From Citrus sinensis (Eukaryota; Streptophyta; Magnoliopsida; Sapindales; Rutaceae), in assembly GCF_022201045.2 (NCBI RefSeq), contig NC_068562.1, forward strand, positions 992,001 to 1,056,000: a stretch of DNA of 64,000 bases, written 5' to 3'. Below are positions 26,160-37,809 of this stretch, piece by piece. The notes under the pieces were generated by a model. That model did no database searches and was not told the origin of the DNA. It was given only the letters and a program-made list of their open reading frames with translations. The position numbers and the translations under genes were made by a program. Each line of letters starts with the position of its first letter. Position 1 is the first letter of the stretch.

Positions 26160-27824
26160 GAGCCTTATTTAGTGTTGGGATCTGGTGGCGCAGCAGTAAA
26201 GCAGTTGCTTGTTTTGCCGGGAAAACCAGATGAAGTTAGAAAAAAAGTGTGCTGTGGCGCTAACTCGATCGCTGATTGCTGCTGCAGCTGTTCGGATGCT
26301 TCTTTTATTCACTTTACATTTCTGTGGGATTACTATTAAAGTATTTAAAAAATTGTTAATCACATTAAAAAAGATTGCAAGTCACGGCCAGTATGAACAT
26401 TATTGATGAATAGATAAGGACATGGATGGATTTAGGTACAGTTAAGCCGAAGGGGTCTCCAATGACGTGATATGAAAACAAAGTTTTTGAACGTTTTGGT
26501 GGTAAGTTTCAACCAACGTTCCATGCTTTTGTCACGTGAGGAAAATTCCAATCAACTGGCCTACCTACCCAGCGAAGAACCAACCATGGCAAATAGGCAA
26601 ATTCGCATTAAAACTGAGGCTAGTAGCTGCGTCGCCAACTTTAGAGTAGACCCACAGAGTCAGCCCGGTGGGTTAAGGTTGGTTATAGCTGAGACCCACT
26701 TCAGCAAATATAGAGGATGGGGGTCATACATAATTCATCATATCAAGCCCCAGTCCAGGTACAAATTGGTTAAGCACTTAAGCTTCCATTAGTGAGAATT
26801 CTGATGTACAGTACGCAGATACAGCCAAATCTTGGTGAATACACCAATTAACAACAAATTATTTACGCACAACACATGGTTTTAAATAATCAAACACTAT
26901 TTACGCACAACCCCTGGATTAGGCAGGCGAAACATCTATGCGGACCCCGATAGCACTATTATGCCAAACTTCCATGAGGAACTCGAGGAAGATATCAAGA
27001 TACCTACAGCTCCTCCCAGGTGGCTGCAGATGCAAAGAAGCTCTATTGAAATAACACCTACTGCAATTTTCAGAATAATTGCTGTCAAACACCATATGCA
27101 CACACAATTAATCTCCAAGACTCTGGATAGGTTGAGGGAAAGTTAAAAATTCCATGAAGTTCAAATGACATCCCCACAACATGAAAACTACCCTGAAACA
27201 GTAAAAACAACAAGGAAAAACAAGAGTCAGCTGAAGAGATGGACCCATTAATAGACCAGGCCGTAAGCAACCATGCATTGTAAACATTTAGTTAAAAATT
27301 TTGCAGCATTAGAATATTTAAATCCTGCTATACATCAATTTTATTTTCACTTCCAACTGCATCAGCAGCCCAAAGAAATCACCAAACCTCAGTATATAGA
27401 CACTCCTTGGCATGGGTAGAGAATTAAAAAGTTCAAACACATTGCTTTATTTTATTTTTTGAATAACAATGCTTTATTTTCTAAACAAATATATAAACTT
27501 GCCCCCATTCCACATTTAAAAGCAAAAGCAAACCGCAAGTTCCTGGTCTACAGAAGAAAAGCTAGCGACAAACCTGATTCCAAATGCTAGCCAAATTATC
27601 ATCTCAATCCACTGATTTTAAGGCCTAGTTTCCTCTCTTGACCTACAATAAAAACATAAGCGACTCCATAAAAAAAAAACCAAATATGCTACGTGACATA
27701 AAAACTAGTGATGAAATCTGTGACATAGTATAGAACAGAATGCATTTGCCCAACTGGACAACCTACTAAAAAGCTAAATGTAATCGCCTATTGTCTAGAA
27801 ACTTATTGCTTTCAGTCTAGTATC

Positions 27825-27905
27825 AGGAGGAGAACTTGATATTATGACAGCTACCGGGGTTACTGCACTTCCTGTGCCATAATATCAAGTATTGGTCCTG
27901 CTCCT
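27825..27905. repeat. Foldback with 13-bp perfect stem (possible small-RNA hairpin or MITE relic)
   Basis: ACTTGATATTATG at 27834-27846 is the exact reverse complement of 27878-27890, separated by 31 nt. Pairing can extend outward (AGGAGGAGA with TCCTGCTCCT, bulged) and inward (CAG with CTG). It lies in non-coding sequence downstream of the RMR gene. Confidence 0.6.
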
Positions 27906-28044
27906 ACAGGCCACCTAAACACATTTGTACCAAGGATGGCTAGCTTTACCACAATATGAAAACTAGACGAAGTAGATTGCAGACAATATGAAACCAAGTT
28001 GAAAAGTTCAATTATTATGACACCATCTTATTCTTATATAACAG

Positions 28045-28300
28045 ACACAAAACATAAATTGACAAGAAACTACAAGATGGAAGAAGGTTGACATTTTTGG
28101 TTTATAGTCAAGAAGACATAAATTTAACACAAACTACAAGGTGGAAAGAGTTTGACATTCTTGGTTTACACACAATAAGAAATTAATTTGCAGGAAACAA
28201 CAAGTAGGAAAAGGCTGGCATTAAAGTTGATGTTCCTTGTTTACAGCCAAGAAGACATAAGTTGAAGGGAAACTATAAGGAGAAAAAAGGTCACAGACTG
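28045..28300. repeat. Degenerate tandem repeat, about 65-75 bp unit, 3 to 4 copies
   Basis: The pattern CAAGAAGACATAAATT...AAACTACAAGATGGAA...TTGACATTCTTGGTTTACA recurs. Copies begin near 28046, 28111, 28173 and 28247, the last being partial. Copies have diverged by many substitutions and small indels. The array lies 0.7 kb beyond the RMR stop codon and is non-coding. Confidence 0.75.
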
Positions 28301-28977
28301 CTGTTAAAAGATTCATATGGTCAAATATACCACCTAATTCTATAGTCTCAAAGCAAGTCTCATACCAAATGATTTTATTTGAATTAAAACTCACACAGTT
28401 CCTAACAGATTCTTGGTTTACAGCTACCTATATACATTTATTCGAAATTGATGCCAACCATCCAACAAGCGAATGCACATACTTGAGGAATTTGACTTGT
28501 GCAAATTACAAGCATAATCAAGTTCAGAGAAAATACTTTAAAGAAAGGCACTGCGAGGATTGAGCAGCATTTGGAATCATGCCTAGACTCTAAAACTAAC
28601 CCTCTAAATTCATAAAATGATGGCATATACAAACTGTTCTTCTTCATCCAATCAACAAAAGAGCCTCTATATTTTGCATTTGAGATTTCTAAATTAGCAT
28701 AGAGAACAAAAGACAAGTAGCTCCTGCAAATAAAGTACATGACTAAATAAACATCTTAGTTTAGCTGTATGCCCGAACATTAAAGTCCAAATAGATAGAA
28801 TATACAAGGTGAGCCCATTACTTGAGATAGAGAAGTCAGACATAACAATGCTCCATAAAGTGTGAAAAACAAGGTGGCCAACTCACCCATATCAAGACAG
28901 GCAATTCTGATTCTTGGAATATGATTAGCCAAAGTTCATAACTTTGGTACAGAAGACAATGAAAACAAAGGATGGCC

Positions 28978-30370
28978 TCACACACCCACCTCATTACTTT
29001 CACTATTATTTCTCATATCATGCTTGCATACAGGGCAGAACGTCCCCCACTTAGTCAGCCATGAGTCCACGCAGCTTGCATGAAACTCTGCAAGTAGCTT
29101 TCGAGAAAAATAATCAGCAGTAGTGGAAATAATGTCAATCAAAGTTCACCTACTAATCAAGGTGCAAATCTAAATACATGTGACCGTGCTAATTATTATC
29201 TCCTCCTGAAATTACAACATGCAACCAACAGAAAAAGATGAAGGCAGTTGATTTAGGCATCGAGTCAAATAAGTTTCCATCTAAACTAAAGTTACACAAT
29301 TACTTTACATAAATCAAAGAAGATCTTCTAATAAATTCAACTATAGGGTGAAAAGGTTAAAATAATACCAGCAAGAGCAAGAACCTACCATGTTTGCAGG
29401 AAAGAACTTTGAGTTTTTCCCCATCTTGGTAATCCTCAAGGCAAATGGCACAAGTTTCTCCACCATGACACTGACTTGAACTAGCAGAGCTGAACAAAAA
29501 GCAAGGAAGTGCTTCCACTACCTTGGAATCTAACCTTCTAGGTTGCGGCTGATTCTGTCCTGGCCAAGGCCTCCAGGGCCTGGGAGTAATAAAGGCTACG
29601 GCAAATAATGCAAAGACCACAATAAGTGAGAAGACAGATACCATCAACACACTCCAGCTTCCTCTATTAGATTCTGGAAAAATGCAGCATTCCCCAGTTT
29701 CACCTCGACCATGCTCCTTCAAATACACACCAGTTTCCAAAGAAACAAATATCGCATGCACCTTTACACCTTCATGACTTGCCGTCACTAAGCACAAGTG
29801 ACAGCATAAAATATAAAAGTTTAATAATCTAAAATTGCTAATTGGTTTCCAAAAGAAAAAGAAAAAGAAGAAGAAAAGAAAAGAAATATTGTTGAACTCA
29901 CTGGAAACCAAACTGCCTTTTTCTATGTCATTATAAACAATTGCAGCACGATATCCTGCAGCTTGAGCGTTTCGGATTTTATCCTCAAAAATACATTGAC
30001 CCCTGACTATTAAAACGAAGTTAATATGGTCAGCATCATTAGACGCAACGGGGTTGCTTAATGGGGAGCAAGCGTCCGCAGGATCTGCTACATGGAGAGC
30101 TCCACATGTTCCAGAGCTATTAACATCAACAGCTAACAGGAAAACACAAAATTCATCTTTTTAATAAAAATGAAAATGTAAAATTCGTATAATTAATTAT
30201 ATGCTACATTTTTTCTCGAGAAACAAAAGAAAAGGTGTACCGAATTTGGCGGGAAGGTCAGGGAAGTGGAGGGAGAGGGGTTTCCAAACAAGAGTTGCAG
30301 AGGATAATGAAACGACAAAGCAGAGGTTGAGGTAGATAATAAGAAATTTCATGAGAAACTTTTCCCTCAT
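28978..30370 (-). CDS. RMR1: PA-TM-RING vacuolar sorting receptor (RMR1-like)
   Basis: RMR proteins sort cargo to the protein storage vacuole: a lumenal protease-associated (PA) domain binds the cargo, and a single TM links to a cytosolic RING-H2. Four exons: 30370-30241, 30132-29902, 29787-29389 and 29087-28978, giving 289 codons plus stop. Seen in order: signal peptide ([20 protein letters not shown]); PA domain from [17 protein letters not shown] to [26 protein letters not shown] and [21 protein letters not shown] helix [20 protein letters not shown]; and RING-H2 [32 protein letters not shown]...CPVC. It ends [10 protein letters not shown], a shorter C-terminal tail than the Ser-rich tails of some RMRs. 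A GGGGAT hexamer repeat sits 128-161 bp upstream of the ATG. Confidence 0.94.
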
Positions 30371-30936
30371 CTTTGACTCTTGCTTTGCTCCTTCTGCTCT
30401 TTGCGAGTTGGAACAGATTTCCGATGAACAGAACGGTGCGTCCAGAGCCTCACGGGAATAAACACCAGAGGAGTTCGCACCTTTATGCCATCGACGACCC
30501 CATCCCCATCCCCATCCCCATCCCCATCCCCGTGAAGTTGAAATGTAATAATACGGCACCATGTTCAATAATTTGACAAATAGGACATATTCAAGGAAAT
30601 ATCTAAAATACCCTTTATTGTCAATTTTTTCGCTCTCTCATAGATATTTGGTTTCTCTGTCCCTTTCAGCACAGCCATGCTACAAACATATATTTAATAC
30701 ATTAAATCACACGATCATATCACAAACGTATATTTGAAACGATGTCGTAGAGTGAGCCTCATCAAACAAAGGTTGGCGTTTAACTTTTGATTCATACGAG
30801 TGTGTGAAACTGTGAATTGAAGAAGAGAACTTGGGATACGGTGGCGTTATTAACTCTCAGCTGGGTTTCCTCCTGTAGTATAGACTCGGCCGGCCGTTCC
30901 TGCTGTGCAATCGAAATCGAATGCTGTGTACGCTTG
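30371..30936. promoter_or_regulatory. Shared head-to-head promoter region of RMR and NSUN genes
   Basis: Only 566 bp separate the divergent start codons at 30370 (minus) and 30937 (plus). The region must hold both leaders and promoters and contains the GGGGAT array. No clear TATA box was found on either side. Confidence 0.6.
30498..30531. repeat. (CCCCAT)n hexanucleotide repeat in the RMR leader/promoter
   Basis: CCCCAT is repeated five times and ends in CCCC, with no interruption, 34 bp in all. On the RMR sense strand it reads GGGGAT, a G-run array. It lies within the 0.57-kb space between the divergent RMR and methyltransferase genes. Confidence 0.95.
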
Positions 30937-33900
30937 ATGGAGAAAATCTCGAAATTGCCCTTGCCAGAAGCATTCCTTGATTTTCTGAAAGAGAATGGAC
31001 TGGACCCTTCCGTTTATTCAGCCGCAGATTCAACTCCTCGCTACATAAGGTATCAGACTATCAGTTATCACAAAACTTGTAAGCAACTTTTGTTTTTTCC
31101 TATCTAAAAAGCTGCTAATTTTTCTTTTTCTTTTTCTTTTTTTAACTGGAAGGTTGAAAACTGGGAATGAAGCTGATTTAGAAGAGATTGAAGCGGAGTT
31201 AAAGTGTAAGCTAGAAAAAGTTGTCTGGCTGAGTGGATTTTATTCTCTTCCGCCTGATATTAAGATTGCTACCTCAATGGCATACAAGCAAGGAAAGGTG
31301 ATTTATCAAATTTGTGGCTTTTGTAATTTATTTTTTCTAAAGCACATTCTTATCATATGACTTGACGTGGTGTTGTTCATAATTCTTCGTTAATTATGTT
31401 AATGTATCTTTTAAATGTTATTTTCATGGAATGTTCTCTATTTTTTATGCCATTTTCAGATATATGGAATTGATGCTGCTTCTGGAGCGGCTGTTTCCGT
31501 ATTGAATATCTCAGCAGGAGATCATGTTCTTGATCTTTGTGCTGCTCCTGGTAAGCAATCTTCTATTCTTATTCTGTTATGTTATTCTCACCAATTGTTT
31601 GCTAATTGATGTGATGTTGTGAAATTGAATTTGATGATATGAAAAGTGATATCTTCAATGAGAACTTCTTAACCTGTGGGTCAAAGTAGTAGTGCTGATA
31701 CTTGTTCACTTTTAATTGTTAAATGGTCTACGATATTTGATTATATTCCTTTTTAAGTTCCATGGAAACAGGAAATTTGATCAAATCTGAATATTGAAGA
31801 AAAAAATGAATTTGATTTCTTTTTACACCAATATGAACTAAGAACTATGAAGAGATATTTTTGGCATCTAATATTGGATAGTTGCCAACTTGATTCAGGA
31901 AACATATAGTCTATAAATGGAGTCATGTTAGGACATTGGATGATTTTGTTATATGTCTTTTAGTTGTCATTTTCTCTGACTCTTTTGACAGATTGCTCAC
32001 TTATTCATTAACCGTAAATTTTGTATGTCTAGGTGCTAAACTTTGTATGATACTGGACATTATTGGTGATTCCGGTTCTGTAACTGGAGTTGATGTTGCA
32101 AGGCATCGTCTAGCGGCTTGTAGAACACTGCTGCAGAAATATGCTCTGGGTGATAGGTGCCGACTTTTCGTTGCCGATGGAACGACATTTTCCCTTGCCC
32201 CCTTGCGGCTCCTTTTGGATCCTGGATCATGTAATGAACTGATAGAACCTGTGTTTTGTTACTTTATCCTATAATTTTGGTCCATAAGCTTTTGTAAATT
32301 CTATATGAAATCCTCAACATCGTTCTGATGTCTTTTCATTCTGTCTAGAATTAAACAGGTAATTCTGTGTTGCAAGAGAAGGATGATACATTTAGGGAGT
32401 GGACTTCTAGAATACCATGGAAAGAAAGAAAAAGAGCAGTGAAAGCTAGGGAAAATGCTGCTTCAAAGGCAATAGTGAGGAGTGAACATCCTGAACTTAT
32501 ATTCTATGGGCATCATTCGGGTATAGTTGGGCTTACTAAAGAGGAAATATATCAAAGTGTTTGTAACAGTGAAGTCTCAAGCTCTGGTTATGACAAGGTG
32601 AAGTTGCATTTTTACTTGTTCGTTTATCTTTTTTGTTAAATGAAGAGCCCTGAATAGTTAAGGCAATTTTATTTTGTTTTTAGAATGGCACCACTTGCCG
32701 AGTCAGAAATTTTTTCACTCATCAATGCAACTAAGTAGTTCAAATGTATTTTAGGTCCTTGTAGATGCAGAGTGCACTCATGATGGATCAATTAAGCATA
32801 TCCAGAAATTTGAGAATTGGGGCTGGACAACTCTTCAACGTCGTGTGCTGGATCCAGAGAGAACTGATAGTGTTACAAATCTTCAGGTAACTTGATTCAG
32901 TTTTCCACTATACCAGCAGTAATCGGTCCAGTTTTATTGGACCTGCTCTCTCCACTTTCTTTCTTTCTCCGTTTTAAGGATTTCCTCCTCTTTCTCCCTT
33001 TTGAGTTTGAATTCTAGTTTATATTAGACTTTTAGAGAGTTTAGAAGATATTTTTTTGACATATGGGTCAACATGGGCTCTTATCGCCTCCATTTGATTT
33101 GTAGCTTGATTGTCTGAAATTGTTGATGATTTTGCTACAAATGGAATACTGAAGAGAACATTTGACACTGATAGATCTCCTAAAGGACCTTAGTATATCC
33201 GGCGAAAACAAAAGAGGTAAAATGAAAAAGGTGGGCCATGTAGCAACTTGATCTCATAACTGGCTAGAAACTAAAGCAGTTTACATTTGAGCATTACTGG
33301 ATATTGGACGGTATAATTTTTGGGTTTGTTGGAAAGAAAATTTTAGTAATAAAAAATTTGCTGAAGACTGAAAACAAGATGAAAAATGTATTTTCTTGAA
33401 TTTTATGGGTAGAATGACCTAAGCGTGGAAGATAATTCGGAGCTGTAACTGTTTCCTTGCTTTCATCCGATGGTTCCTGTTTAAGTTCAGCTGAGTTTAA
33501 CTTGCGTTCCTACACATATAATCTGTTTAATTTGCTGAAATGATGATGAAGCAACGTTTTATCCTTTTCCAATTTGAGTTATTCCGTAGTAAATTTGCAT
33601 ACAAGGCCTTTTATATTTGGAAGAGGTTCGCTTGATCTTTCTAATATATTGAAAGTATTTATCTCTGGTTGCAGTTAAAACTTCTTACTAATGGATTTAG
33701 ACTTCTAAAAGTTGGGGGCCTGCTTGTCTACAGCACTTGCAGGTATATTTGTTATCATGTTCGATGGCTCACAACACAAGCACACAAAATTATTTGCATT
33801 CTATGTTTTCGTATTTCTATCTTTCTCCATTGATTAGCCTGACAGCTGCTCAGAATGAAGATGTGGTGGAGCAGTTTCTCAAGGACAATGCCTCTGCTGG

Positions 33901-34347
33901 TAAGATTCTCTATGTTTTGAAGTCTAATGATTACTTTCTCAGAAGTAATTATTGGTTGCGTTGCATTGCAAGTTCATAACCTGCAGTTTTACAGCTAATA
34001 TACTTATTATGTTTCTGAGCAGGAAAAAAAATGTTGATAAACTGCTGTGATTGTTAAGCAATAAATGTTACTTCTTTCACGAGACATATCACCTCTTATC
34101 AATAAATTATTTACTTTTCAGCCACTGTTCTAGGAAACATTTGATTATAATAAACAGAACCTGACTTCACATCTCTTCTGTTGGTAGTTATAGCAACAAT
34201 TTTTTTCTTGCAGAGTTGCAGGAGATAGATGTTGCCAAAAATTGGCCTTGTAAGAGCGGGAGGATACCAAAGACCCTGCGTTTTGACCCCTTGACATCAA
34301 AAACCAGTGGACTTTTTGTAGCAAAATTCACAAAATTGGCCATCTGA
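30937..34347 (+). CDS. NOL1/NOP2/Sun (NSUN) family RNA cytosine-5 methyltransferase
   Basis: SAM-dependent enzyme that makes m5C in tRNA or rRNA. Nine exons: 30937-31049, 31153-31297, 31460-31550, 32033-32230, 32359-32597, 32755-32886, 33675-33742, 33838-33899, 34214-34347; 393 codons plus stop. Start is the first in-frame ATG (MEKISKLPLPEAF). Motifs: YGIDAASGAAVSVLNISAGDHVLDLCAAPGAKLCMI (SAM motif I), VTGVDVARHRLAACR, VADGTTFSL, then an insert of about 70 residues (GLTKEEIYQSV and others) before VLVDAECTHDGS (motif IV; usual DAPC is DAEC but Cys is kept). RLLKVGGLLVYSTCSLTAAQNEDVV is motif VI with the catalytic Cys of TCS. The protein ends LFVAKFTKLAI. Which NSUN subgroup and RNA target is open; from memory At5g66180 is a neighbour-equivalent. 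Confidence 0.93.
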
Positions 34348-34574
34348 TTTTTCTTGAATGTCTTCGTAGAAGAATGGTTTTATGATCTGGGTTCATTATT
34401 CATATACTGCACATTTGTTGCTTAGTTAAACGGTCGATGGATGTGACTGACTGAGATTTTTTTGTTGCTTTGACCATAGTCACAATACTTCTTGGTATTA
34501 ATCTTAATATTTGATATTTATTTTTTTCCCATTATTTTCTAAAAATTGATTTCTTTTAAATAGTTTTGACATGA

Positions 34575-35150
34575 CCATAGTTGCAATACTCATTTGCATT
34601 GTTTATGCATGCCAATCAACTTCAATTGCTATGGTGGGGGCGTTTTACTTGCTTCTTGTATTGCCTTCTTTTTAACTCTTCCTGTATATGATTTTGCCTC
34701 GGCCAGAAATTGAATAAAGATGTAAATTTGAGTTGTTCTGGAAACAATAAATCCGTCGTCGTGAGATAATGTGTAGTTCTATAAGTTGAATAAATATCTC
34801 TCCGCAAGCAGACACCAGACCTGAACGTGATTTACGGAGTACATCGTTGGGTGTATATGCTTCAAAGTTTATGGCTATATGGGCATGAAAAAAGGATCAG
34901 ACTCTCTGCTAGATTTCAAGCGAGGACATTACATGAAAGATTTCTCCTACAGCTATGTTCATGGCACATTGGTTATTGATACTGTAATAGCAGCATTCGT
35001 AGATTCAGGAACAACTAGATAGCTGATACATAAAATCCCATCCCAGACATATGTGGAGGGGAATTGCTTCCGGCAGATTGTCTCTGGACTTTTGAGTGTG
35101 CCCGTAGTGTTCGGGGCTGCAGTAATGCATGCCACCGGCAACTGATCAGT
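34575..35150 (+). pseudogene. Oligopeptide transporter (OPT) pseudogene fragment
   Basis: Several blocks match the intact OPT gene at 39892-43330 in order and orientation. 34609-34680 (caatcaacttcaattgctatgg...actcttcctgt) matches exon 4 near 42140-42215. 34811-34965 (acaccagacctgaacgtgat..., ggacattacatgaa, atgttcatggca) matches exon 5 (42371-42553). 34966-35090 matches the start of exon 6 (attgatactgtaatagcagc; tcccagacatatgtg). 35100-35145 matches a later exon 6 part after a deletion of about 200 bp. Frames are broken by stops and indels. The exon 4-5 intron seems partly retained, but the exon 5-6 intron is missing, so it is not a simple processed copy. Confidence 0.82.
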
Positions 35151-35968
35151 TTTCTAAGTAATTGAAATTAGAAGTATATACCAATGGCATTCTTTGGCTT
35201 ATTATTGATATCAATGATTGATATGATATTTCTAGGCGCAGTCCTCAGAAGTCCAACTTGGGATGAATGCCCTATTTATCAGACTAGCATTATAGTTTGT
35301 CTTCCTGATATAAACCTTTTTTTGAGTTTATGCCCATTATTTCGTCCCGTACGGCTCTACTAGACAGTAGACATAAGATAGAGGATTGGCCATAGCCGCC
35401 AAAATAATCCCGGGGTTCACTCAGTTTTGGAGGCTGCAACCCCTGTAGCTCAATGCTGCCAACATTTTCTTCATTATCGTCTGCTCGTGTGGATTTTGAC
35501 ATCTAAGATTGTTTATTCTTTTCTCTTACAACTTGGATCACCCACTTGATCTAACACACATATAATGTCCGGTTATCTAGTTAACCTTGGTATTTAAAAA
35601 GTAACGTCTGTAACATAACTTGTAACCCGTCCTTATGGATTTGGTTTATGTCGAGATATTTTCAACTTCTTCATGGGGTCCCCGGACGACCCAACTTGGT
35701 TTTTTCTTCTTCTTTTTAAATGTGTCTCTAGATATATTATATTCAGATAACTTCCTTGATCCTAGTTTCTGTAGTACAAAGTGACTGGTATTTTGAAACC
35801 ATGGTCCGAGCAAATTATTACTTAAACTTTAGAAGCACCACAATTCATAATCCACGCAATACAAACCTTATAAATAGCTTACAGTTTCTGCACTGACCAA
35901 AAACTCAAAGCAAGCAATTCGAATTCTCTGTTGTTCTCTTCCTATCTCCTCCTTAGTTAGTTCATAGT
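35151..35968. other. Intergenic region upstream of the nodulin-like MFS gene
   Basis: A 70-codon minus-strand frame at 35290-35502 (MSKSTRADDNEENVGSIELQG...) has protein-like composition but no recognised family. The right end holds the promoter of the transporter gene, with a TATA candidate at 35868-35876. Nothing else is supported. Confidence 0.5.
35868..35876 (+). promoter_or_regulatory. Candidate TATA box of the nodulin-like MFS gene
   Basis: CCTTATAAATAGC lies 93-101 bp upstream of the ATG at 35969, a standard plant arrangement that predicts a transcript start near 35900. Confidence 0.6.
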
Positions 35969-37809
35969 ATGGGTCCATTCTCCTTTCCAACTTTGCCTGC
36001 CGCTAAGTGGTTAGGATTTGTCACAGCCATTTGGGTTCAGGCAACCTGTGGCAACAACTACACTTTTTCCAACTACTCAGATGCACTGAAATCTCTCATG
36101 GCTCTTACTCAGTTGCAGCTCAACAACCTTTCAGTTGCTAAAGATGTTGGCAAGGCTTTTGGCCTTCTCTCGGGTCTTGCTTCTGACCGTTTGCCAACTT
36201 CTACTATCCTCATTATTGGCTCACTTGAAGGTTTAATAGGATATGGAGTTCAATGGCTTGTTGTAAGTGAGAAAATCCATCCTCTTCCTTACTGGCTGGT
36301 AAGCAACCATTTTAGGACCTTGTCCATTATATAAACTAGCTTTAGAATAAAATTTTAACTAGCTGCTCTTGCAGATGTGCATTTTTCTTTGCATGGGAGG
36401 CAACAGCACAACATGGATGAACACAGCAGTACTAGTAACTTGCATGCGTAACTTTCCAAAAAATCGAGGCCCCGTGTCAGGTATCCTCAAGGGTTATGTG
36501 GGTCTCAGCACAGCAATCTTTACAGATATTTGCACAGCTCTTTTCTCCTCCAAACCGTCAGCATTTCTCCTCATCCTTGCAATTGTCCCAGCAGTAATTT
36601 GCCTCACTGCAGTGCTCTTCTTGCATGAAAACCAACCGGCTTCAGGACCTGTAGAAGATAGACAAGAAACTGAATTCTTTCATATTTTCAATGTTCTCGC
36701 TATTGCCGTAGCTGTCTATTTGTTGGTCTTTGACATCACTGGAAATCATGGCCACGTGCTCTCTTTATATTTTGCGGTAGGACTCATTTTCCTTCTGGCT
36801 TTACCATTGGCTGTTCCTTTATACGTTGTTCTGTTTAAGTCAAAATCCAACTCAGACATTGAGCAACCAAGCAGAGAACCATTGCTTGCCCCTCAAAAAT
36901 CTTCAACAGAGAAGCAAGAAATAGTAACAGCTATTGTTAAAGCGGAGGATGCTGAAAGAAACAGAAAACCAATAATTGGGGAGGAGCACACAGTTGTGCA
37001 AATGTTACAGACATATGATTTCTGGATTCTGTTTGCATCTTTTCTTTGTGGCGTGGGCACAGGAATGTGTGTGATGAACAACATGGGACAGATGGGGCTG
37101 GCACTTGGCTTCAATGATGCATCCATCTTTGTGTCACTCATGAGCATATGGGGTTTCTTTGGACGCATTGTTTCTGGCTTGCTGTCAGAATATTACATTT
37201 GGTACGTCTGCTTTCTCACCAGCTCTCGGTCAAAAACAATTCAAGTATTTCATTTTCTTTTTCATGGTAAATGACTGATTTTACTGAGCATTACCTTAAG
37301 AGTTATGACCCACTGTGACGTGCAGGAAATGTGGGACACCAAGGCCTGTCTGGAATGCAGCTTCTCAAATTCTAATGGCTCTTGGATACATCATAATGGC
37401 CATGGCCTTGCCAGGATCTCTGCATATTGGTTCAATTTTGGTAGGGATATGCTATGGTGTCCGACTGACAATAACAGTACCTGTGGCTTCTGAACTATTT
37501 GGTGTCAAATATTATGGCCTTCTATACAATATCCTGATTCTCAACCTTCCCCTGGGTTCATTTCTCTTCTCTGGTCTCCTTGCTGGCTATCTGTATGATG
37601 CTCAAGCCACTATCTCAGTTGATGGAAGCAACACTTGTGTTGGAGCTCATTGTTATTTTCTCGTGTTTGTGATCATGGCCGTGGCATGCATGCTTGGATT
37701 TGGATTAGACATTTTGCTTGCTGTTAGAACAAAGAATATTTATTCTAAGAGCAAAGTGGAAAAGAAATTCATTAGCGAAACAGAGGATTCAACTTCAATA
37801 AAAAGCTGA
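35969..37809 (+). CDS. Nodulin-like major facilitator protein (NFD4-type transporter)
   Basis: Plant membrane transporter of the nodulin-like/MFS group; substrates are mostly unknown and some members affect iron or organic-acid transport. Three exons: 35969-36298, 36375-37201 and 37326-37809, 546 codons plus stop. Exon junctions are YW-L/MCIF and YYI-W/KCGTP. Seen: N-terminal nodulin-like half (AAKWLGFVTAIWVQATCGNNYTFSNYSDALK, LTQLQLNNLSVAKDVGKAFG, MGGNSTTWMNTAVLVTCMRNFPKNRGPVSGILKGYVGLSTAIF), a central hydrophilic loop with EPLLAPQ, then the MFS-like half (VVQMLQTYDFWILFASFLCGVGTG, NMGQMGLALGF, SIWGFFGRIVSGLLSEYY, ASELFGVKYYGLLYN). About 12 hydrophobic segments are present and it ends SETEDSTSIKS. 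It sits between the two copies of the duplicated NSUN-OPT block. Confidence 0.92.

Larger units (their letters stand above)
25998..28977. other. Gene-poor region between rhodanese promoter and RMR 3' end
   Basis: About 3 kb. The left end carries the rhodanese promoter, with a TATATATA candidate at 26152-26159 on the minus strand. Further right are a foldback (27825-27905) and a degenerate tandem repeat (28045-28300). Some short minus-strand frames at 26919-27118 are hydrophobic but lack family features. The RMR 3' UTR presumably occupies the right end. Confidence 0.5.

Noticed and set aside
26170-26230. GGTGGCGCAGCAGTAAAGCAG, similar to a tRNA 5' half
   Set aside because: No matching 3' half was found; it lies in the rhodanese upstream region.
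26919-27118. Hydrophobic minus-strand frames
   Set aside because: Short, with no ATG-supported start for the hydrophobic one and no recognised family; not enough to call a gene.
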